A DNA stretch of 64,000 nucleotides from Mucilaginibacter sp. (GTDB lineage Bacteria; Bacteroidota; Bacteroidia; Sphingobacteriales; Sphingobacteriaceae). The stretch covers positions 17,748 to 81,747 of the forward strand of contig JAQBOA010000089.1 of the NCBI GenBank assembly GCA_028288305.1. The letters are read 5' to 3'. The notes under the pieces are model-generated. The model was given only the letters and a program-made list of their open reading frames with translations, was not told the DNA's origin and ran no database searches. The position numbers and the translations under genes were made by a program. Below, piece after piece: positions 59,244 to 64,000 of this stretch. Every line of letters begins with the position of its first letter. Within the stretch, counting starts at the first letter, position 1.

Positions 59244-60545
59244 TTACCTTGAAACTTCTATTTTTACTTTCTTGTTTTTTATCTTTTCGTTTTTGATTAG
59301 TTGCACAGTACGCTCTATTCTATTACATTTTATAGCGGCATAGGATGAATGATCAAGCACTTCTATCAAACCCAGATCTTCTTTTGCCAGTTCACCTTTT
59401 TGAAGCAGTAAACCAACGATATCTACCTTATTTATCCTGTCTTTTTTACCGGCGGCAATGTATAATGTAGTCCATGGTGTTGGTTTTGGCAGTACCAATT
59501 TTTCTGGCAATTCTTCAATTTCCGGACCCTGCTTCAGGTACCCAAGTTTTTCATCTTCTGTTAATATCAAATATGATGTTCCTTTAGCATGCATTCGTGC
59601 AGTACGGCCGTTACGGTGCAGAAAGGCTTCTTCGTTATGCGGCAGCTGGTAATGCACCACATATTCAATCTCAGGTATATCCAACCCCCGCGACGCCAAA
59701 TCAGTAGTGATCAATAGTCGGTGACTTCCGTTCCTGAATTTCAACAACGCCCTTTCCCTGTCTTCCTGCTCCATGCCTCCATGAAAAACATCATGTACCA
59801 AGCCCCTGTCCCAAAGCAAATCACTTATCCTGTCTACAGCTTCCCGGTGATTGCAGAACACAAGGGTAGCCTTATCCCCTATTTTGCAGATCAGCGCAAA
59901 TAAGGTATCCAGCTTATCAGCAGCCGGAGATATTACTGCTTTTAATTGAAGATCAGGAGCGTTAGTTATATTTTCCAGGAAATCTACTTCAACGGGTTTA
60001 TTTATACCTGTAAAGCCGGGTATCTCCTTCATTTTTGTGGCAGAAGTAAGTATCCGTTTTTTTAAGGCCGGTAATTGCTTAATAATATATTCCATATCCT
60101 CCTGGAAACCAAACTCAAGCGACTTATCAAATTCATCCAAAATCAGTGTATGAATGGTATCTGTACTAAAACTATGGCGACGAAGATGGTGCGCAATCCT
60201 ACCGGGAGTGCCGATTAATACCGCCGGTGGCTGCGACAGGTTGTTCCGTTCAATTTTTACCTGGTGACCGCCATAACAACAATTTACCTTAAAACCGCTA
60301 CTCATGGCTTTAAAAACCTGCTCAATCTGCAAAGCAAGTTCTCGTGATGGCACTAAAATAAGCACCTGCACGGTGGGGATTGCAGCGTCCAGCAAACTTA
60401 ACAATGGCAATAAAAAACCAAGCGTTTTACCTGAACCTGTCGGCGATAACAAAATCATATCGCCCTTTTTGGCAGCATTCAGCGCGGCATGCTGCATTTG
60501 GTTCAGTTCGGTAATCTTCAGGTTTTCAATCGCTTTTTTTATCAT
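59244..60545 (-). CDS. DEAD-box RNA helicase with DbpA-like RNA-binding domain
   Basis: A 433-residue ATP-dependent RNA helicase. Motif I is SPTGSGKT, the DEAD box is DEFD, SAT is TSAT, and HRNGRTAR is motif VI. The C-terminal about 75 residues (GKKDRINKVDIVGLLLQKG ... SSYAAIKCNRI) match the DbpA RNA-binding domain, which targets 23S rRNA hairpin 92 in E. coli. So a role in large-subunit assembly is likely. The DEFD variant of the DEAD box is noted; function is presumably retained. Confidence 0.9.
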   Translation of the reverse strand: MIKKAIENLKITELNQMQHAALNAAKKGDMILLSPTGSGKTLGFLLPLLSLLDAAIPTVQVLILVPSRELALQIEQVFKAMSSGFKVNCCYGGHQVKIERNNLSQPPAVLIGTPGRIAHHLRRHSFSTDTIHTLILDEFDKSLEFGFQEDMEYIIKQLPALKKRILTSATKMKEIPGFTGINKPVEVDFLENITNAPDLQLKAVISPAADKLDTLFALICKIGDKATLVFCNHREAVDRISDLLWDRGLVHDVFHGGMEQEDRERALLKFRNGSHRLLITTDLASRGLDIPEIEYVVHYQLPHNEEAFLHRNGRTARMHAKGTSYLILTEDEKLGYLKQGPEIEELPEKLVLPKPTPWTTLYIAAGKKDRINKVDIVGLLLQKGELAKEDLGLIEVLDHSSYAAIKCNRIERTVQLIKNEKIKNKKVKIEVSR

Positions 60546-60555
60546 GTAGTGTTAG

Positions 60556-60589
60556 CCTCTTCTAAATCTGCCCCGATTGGAGAAGCTTT
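60556..60589. repeat. Partial copy of the alaS-type palindromic element
   Basis: CCTCTTCTAAATCTGCCCCG, then ATTGGAGAAGCTTT. It aligns with the plus-strand text of alaS at about 28435-28475 (CCTCTAAATCTCCCCCGGTT...). It lies 11 bp upstream of the helicase start. Confidence 0.55.
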
Positions 60590-60686
60590 AAAAGCTTTTT
60601 CTGTAAAGGTAACTTAATTTTGGAAATGGAATTTAATAGTTGTTGCAGAAGGTGATGCGTTGGCGTTAATGTCGCGCGTATATCTA

Positions 60687-60713
60687 CTCACCCGATCTGC
60701 GCTGCGCTGGATC
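60687..60713. repeat. Left inverted repeat flanking the DUF559 gene
   Basis: CTCACCCGATCTGCGCTGCG and on to CTGGATC. It is imperfectly complementary to 61261-61288. A small hairpin (ACCCTCTCTATGAC pairing with GTCATAAAGAGGGT, 60714-60743) follows on the inside. Confidence 0.6.
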
Positions 60714-60777
60714 ACCCTCTCTATGACAAGTCATAAAGAGGGTTGAGAAAAATTAAAAAATTCCCTTACCTTTCAAT

Positions 60778-61155
60778 GTGCTATCTATCATTGAATTATG
60801 TCGTGAACTGCGAAGGTTGGAAACTCCGGCTGAAAAGATTTTATGGCAGCATCTGCGAAACAGGAAGTTATTTGAGCATAAGTTTTTACGACAACATCCA
60901 ATATGCGTTCAATCAATATATAACAGAAATTTATACTATATCCCTGATTTTTATTGCCACAAAGCCAAGCTAGTAATCGAGGCCGATGGCCCAATTCATT
61001 TGCTTAAGAAAGATTATGATAAAAACCGTGATGAAGTGTTGGCTAAACTTGGATTGACTACGCTTAGATTTGACAATGATCAAATACTTAATGATATACA
61101 ATCTGTTCTAGATAAAATTAAGGAATACTTATCATTACCTGTTATTAAAGCTTAA
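60778..61155 (+). CDS. DUF559 endonuclease-like protein
   Basis: A 125-residue protein starting at GTG (60778; no in-frame ATG is nearby). ETPAEKILWQHLRNRKL, LFEHKFLRQHPI, IPDFYCHKAKLVIEADG (the Asp-...-Glu active-site pattern of the PD-(D/E)XK/Vsr fold) and TLRFDNDQIL are the DUF559 blocks. A segment VQSIYNRNLYY replaces the usual shorter loop. Such proteins are frequent, mobile and of unknown target. Flanking inverted repeats (60687-60713 and 61261-61288) bracket it. Confidence 0.82.
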   Translation: MLSIIELCRELRRLETPAEKILWQHLRNRKLFEHKFLRQHPICVQSIYNRNLYYIPDFYCHKAKLVIEADGPIHLLKKDYDKNRDEVLAKLGLTTLRFDNDQILNDIQSVLDKIKEYLSLPVIKA

Positions 61156-61260
61156 CTTTCCTTACCCTATTGAAGGCTTTTCCTGCCCTCTTTACGGCTT
61201 GCGTAGAGAGAGGGTAGGAAAAAAATTCCTTTCCCTCTCTTTCGCAAGCAAAAAAGAGGG

Positions 61261-61288
61261 ACGTCCAGCGGAGCGTAGACGGGGTGAG
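61261..61288. repeat. Right inverted repeat flanking the DUF559 gene
   Basis: ACGTCCAGCGGAGCGTAGAC and on to GGGGTGAG; the reverse complement resembles 60687-60713 closely (both begin CTCACCC and end CTGGA). Internal CCCTCTTT/AGAGAGGG hairpins lie at 61183-61260. Confidence 0.6.
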
Positions 61289-61314
61289 TTAACTCGCCGA
61301 TATGCATCAGGGCG

Positions 61315-62493
61315 TTACTTCAATTTCACAGCCTCATCATCAACCAATTTCCCAATTCGCTCATTAAAGTTAACCTTATTAATACCAGCAATTTTATCTA
61401 TAGCTCTAAAATAATTTGCATTATCGCTTTCCCTTTTGCCGCAGCTTAGCAGTTCCTTCACAGCCTCAAAACCTTTCTCCTTTTCAATTTGCTGCACAAT
61501 TAATGCGTCGATCACATAAGCCACATATAAATGATATTGCTGACTTGTGCCGAAGTTTTTATTTTCGTTAAAAGCAGTCAGCCAATCTTTATTGGCACCC
61601 ATATAGGCTTTAAAGTTTTCAAATATGGTGTTCCAGCTTATGCCCCAGCTGCCGCCATACAGGTAGGCGCAGCCTTCGTCGACCGGTCTATTGAGGGTGG
61701 AGATGGGAATAGCATGATGCAGGCGGTCGTGCCAAAGATCGTGCATATCTAAAACAGAAGGGTCGGTTAGGTTGCCACCGATCAATTCTAAATAACTGTT
61801 ATCTTCAAAGGACGATAAATTGTCCTGGCTGATGCCATTATAGTCTGCTTTATATGCTATGCCGAGTAACGAAAGCAGGTTCGGAAAGTTGCCGCAAAAG
61901 TAAATGTGCGTGGTATAGTATGGGGCATTGAGCTTTTTATCAAACTCCTTTGCCTTTTTAATATAATCGTTTATTTTGCCAAAATTAACCTGTGCATTAT
62001 AATAAAAGGAAAAACGGCCTTCTGTTTTTACACGCCAGGCGGTGGTACTTTGTTTAAAAGGAGAGCAAAAGAAGAATTTATCTCCGCTTTTTTTGGCTAT
62101 CATATTATAGCTTGTCCGTAATATTGGTGTTAATCCGTCCATACTCATATAGCTGAACTGGACAAAATAATCCGCACTATCCAATAAAACTACGTTGGTT
62201 AAATAGCACTTGTAAAAGCCTTTTTTATCCGGACCGTTACCATCTGTCATCCCTTTAATTTCATCCAGTAAGGCCGAAGTTGCTAACAAGTCTTCTTTTA
62301 AAACAAATTCATTTTCCTTGTTAGGCTTTGCCGACTGGTTTAAAAAACCATTCAATGAACTGACTAATTGTTTGCTTTGAACAGAATCATCCGGAAGGCG
62401 GATAGTTTTTGCAATAATCAATTGATCTGTTTGGCTGTAGCCGATAATTGAAAACAGTACAGCTAATAAGGTGAAGGTGGTTTTTTTGAGCAT
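61315..62493 (-). CDS. Secreted protein with HDxxH motif, unknown function
   Basis: A 392-residue protein with a signal peptide (LLAVLFSIIGYSQ). I do not recognise the family. Around residues 250-290, LWHDRLHHAIPISTLNRPVDEG holds HDRLHH, then DEGCAYLYGGSWG. This resembles the HExxH + E arrangement of gluzincin metallopeptidases with the catalytic Glu changed to Asp. It could be an inactive peptidase-like protein or a divergent metal-binding one. It is an isolated leftward gene. Confidence 0.65.
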   Translation of the reverse strand: MLKKTTFTLLAVLFSIIGYSQTDQLIIAKTIRLPDDSVQSKQLVSSLNGFLNQSAKPNKENEFVLKEDLLATSALLDEIKGMTDGNGPDKKGFYKCYLTNVVLLDSADYFVQFSYMSMDGLTPILRTSYNMIAKKSGDKFFFCSPFKQSTTAWRVKTEGRFSFYYNAQVNFGKINDYIKKAKEFDKKLNAPYYTTHIYFCGNFPNLLSLLGIAYKADYNGISQDNLSSFEDNSYLELIGGNLTDPSVLDMHDLWHDRLHHAIPISTLNRPVDEGCAYLYGGSWGISWNTIFENFKAYMGANKDWLTAFNENKNFGTSQQYHLYVAYVIDALIVQQIEKEKGFEAVKELLSCGKRESDNANYFRAIDKIAGINKVNFNERIGKLVDDEAVKLK

Positions 62494-62730
62494 GTGAATT
62501 GTTTAAGGTAGACAAGTTAGGGAATAATATAAACTATCAAGGTATCTAGTTATAATAACCTCTGAGTCTATAGATGCAAACCTTCTGCCTTGAGGACTAA
62601 CCAAAACGTCCAGACAGAAAAAAGCTTCCTCCGCAGGCAAAACACCCTGGCCCGCTTTTCTGTCGTGCCTTTACCCGCTTTTGATCACATTTTGAAAGTT
62701 ATTTTTAGTAAAGAACTTTTAAAAGTCCTC

Positions 62731-62757
62731 TCCTTTGGAGAGGATTTAGGTGAGGCG
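62731..62757. repeat. 27-bp copy of the alaS palindromic element
   Basis: TCCTTTGGAGAGGATTTAGG and on to TGAGGCG are identical (reverse complement) to 28404-28430 in alaS. It lies in the gap before the DUF4337 gene's stop. Confidence 0.85.
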
Positions 62758-62768
62758 TGAAAAGTGTT

Positions 62769-63317
62769 TTAAAACAACACCCCCTGCAGCAAAAAGAAAA
62801 TGCCTATTGCTGCAAATACCATGCTTCCATACCACAAACTTTTTCGTTTGGTGATAATGGATATGGCGCCAATAGATATAGCCACCTGGAACAGCGTTAC
62901 CCCTCTGGCCAGCACTTTATGTCGTGCAATATGCTCATCCGATTCTTTCTGGAAATCTTTAGCTTCCTGCATAATTTTGGCCTGATCTTTTTTATTAGCC
63001 TTTATTTTGGCAGTATCCTGCGTAGCGGGGGTTTTTCCTAAAGCCAGTAATATTTTATTGGAAGCAGCAATAGTTTCGGATTTTATGCTCTTTGCCTGGT
63101 AAAACGCCCATTGGTCTGATGATCTGATTTGTGCCAGCATGGCCTCATCAGCGTGGTCTCCGGCCAGTAATCCTGATATAGCCGCCAGTACTGCAAATAC
63201 AGCTGTGGTCAGCGCTACATACAGCACCCAACGCTCTTTACCTTCACTAAGGATATGGTGAGCATGCTCATTGCTTTGTTCATGGATTTTTTCCGAAAAG
63301 TCTTCTATCTCGCTCAT
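62769..63317 (-). CDS. DUF4337 family membrane protein
   Basis: A 182-residue protein with a soluble N-terminus (SEKIHEQSNEHAHHI), a first membrane segment (YVALTTAVFAVLAAISGLLAG), a helix with SSDQWAFYQAKSIK and two further membrane segments near the C-terminus (ARGVTLFQVAISIGAISII and WYGSMVFAAIGIFFLL). The WAFYQAKS block is the signature of DUF4337. Function unknown; it sits in the inner membrane. Stands next to the GH2 remnant on the same strand. Confidence 0.85.
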   Translation of the reverse strand: MSEIEDFSEKIHEQSNEHAHHILSEGKERWVLYVALTTAVFAVLAAISGLLAGDHADEAMLAQIRSSDQWAFYQAKSIKSETIAASNKILLALGKTPATQDTAKIKANKKDQAKIMQEAKDFQKESDEHIARHKVLARGVTLFQVAISIGAISIITKRKSLWYGSMVFAAIGIFFLLQGVLF

Positions 63318-63341
63318 GTTTTTTGTTTAATTTTTTTAAAT

Positions 63342-63809
63342 TTATTTTGAACTTATCAGCACCGTTTTACGTGGAAAACCATCAACGGTTACTTTTAAAT
63401 TAATATTTCCCGATTTATCTGTCGACTTTATGATAACCAGGCATTTACCGCGCCAGGCATTTCGCTTAGGCTGTTGGCTACTTTCTACACTTACCGGGTT
63501 GCCATTTCCAACACCAGCAATTACACCCGGACCATCAATTGCAAAATGAACAAGATTTTCCGCACGTGGGTTAAGCGTGCCATTGCTATCTGTTAGTTCC
63601 ACAGTAACGTAACTTAAGTCCTGGTTGTTTGCTTTGATTTGATTTCTATCCGCTGTAAGTTTAATATTTACTGGTGCTGAAGCGGTTTTTAATAGCTGAT
63701 ATGGGCCCTCCCATGTTGCCATATGTTTTGTGGACCGGTTGGTTACTTTTTTTTCTAACGACTTATTGTTTAAAAACAACTCCACTTCATCGCATGATGA
63801 ATGCAGATT
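63342..63809 (-). pseudogene. C-terminal remnant of a glycoside hydrolase family 2 enzyme
   Basis: The frame reads SSCDEVELFLNNKSLEKKV, matching the NCDEVELFLNGKSL block of GH2 beta-galactosidases (DUF4982 and following domain), then an Ig-like region with VTVELTDSNGTLNPRAEN and ending VTVDGFPRKTVLISS. The TIM barrel with catalytic residues is absent: homology runs up to an in-frame TAA at 63810-63812, with no start codon of a full gene. I read it as a 5'-deleted pseudogene; the GTG at 63783-63785 could still produce a 147-residue peptide. Confidence 0.7.
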
Positions 63810-63851
63810 TTAAACAACAAGTTAATAATCAACCTATTCAATCAACTGACG

Positions 63852-63995
63852 TTACAATACGTTAGGATCCGCGCCTTCCGGATCTTTATAATTTTTAATG
63901 AACTCCACAATTTCAGCGGCTTCATCATAAGTAAGTGCATCGATACCGTTATATTCCCATTCGTTCATATCTTCATCAAAAATTATTTCCCCCAT
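63852..63995 (-). CDS. Short acidic hypothetical protein
   Basis: A 47-codon frame: MGEIIFDEDMNEWEYNGIDA, then LTYDEAAEIVEFIKNYKDPE and GADPNVL, stop TAA at 63852-63854. Acidic, helical second half. The ATG at 63993-63995 is close to the window edge, so a longer protein extending beyond it is possible. I do not recognise it. Confidence 0.4.
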   Translation of the reverse strand: MGEIIFDEDMNEWEYNGIDALTYDEAAEIVEFIKNYKDPEGADPNVL

Positions 63996-64000
63996 TCCTA

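Noticed and set aside
61199..61414. 71-codon frame next to the DUF559 gene
   Set aside because: It is built of the CCCTCT/AGAGGG repeat and runs antisense into the HDxxH gene; peptide is low complexity.

Overview
The window looks like chromosomal DNA of a Bacteroidota bacterium, most likely Sphingobacteriaceae (Mucilaginibacter/Pedobacter-like). The reasons are low GC, many TAnnTTTG-type -7 promoter boxes instead of clear Shine-Dalgarno sites, Bacteroidota-typical families (DUF5686, DUF4369-TlpA, OmpA-like/opacity barrels, CtlX, GLPGLI/DUF4412-like secreted proteins) and a serine palmitoyltransferase with sphingolipid genes. Almost all genes are housekeeping or envelope genes. I see no rRNA, tRNA, CRISPR array, prophage or plasmid backbone.

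Layout. 1-9200: PPK2 fragment, class A PBP, a large peptidase/propeller/barrel protein, fasciclin protein, MsrB lipoprotein, GIY-YIG protein, XRE-S24 regulator, small secreted protein. 9250-12430: bioF-bioD, 3-hydroxyacyl-CoA dehydrogenase, WXXGXW lipoprotein. 12650-18700: an arginine-centred group (argS, arginine deiminase, CtlX, arginine decarboxylase-like). 18760-26260: TPR sensor-like protein, exported methyltransferase-like protein, RluA, histone-H1-like protein, OmpR-type regulator, TlpA-like lipoprotein, gatB. 26540-33340: alaS with an in-frame palindromic-repeat insertion, a RelE/ParE-type toxin-antitoxin pair, MerR regulator, comEC, secreted protein. 33390-36800: leftward operon CDF transporter - NUDIX - bioA, followed by a ferritin-like diiron protein. 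37040-45000: aminotransferase, outer-membrane barrel, tripartite RND efflux operon.

45331-56014 is the most coherent pathway region: serine palmitoyltransferase, GNAT-like protein (candidate ceramide synthase), NAD-dependent epimerase/reductase (candidate CerR), myo-inositol-1-phosphate synthase, PgpA-type phosphatase, a DUF5686 outer-membrane protein, CDP-alcohol phosphatidyltransferase, fatty-acid-hydroxylase-family protein and a PAP2/Aur1-like protein. Together they predict synthesis of an inositol phosphoceramide-type lipid, probably hydroxylated.

56190-64000 is a more accessory stretch: a frameshifted TPR protein, a tandem REP array next to an IS200-like/RAYT transposase, CAP-domain protein, half-length DUF1456, DEAD-box helicase, a DUF559 gene bracketed by inverted repeats, a secreted HDxxH protein, DUF4337 protein, and a 5'-truncated GH2 remnant.

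A second theme is repetitive DNA. At least four families of long palindromes or repeats occupy the intergenic gaps, and some have entered coding sequence (alaS, probably the comEC start, possibly bioA).
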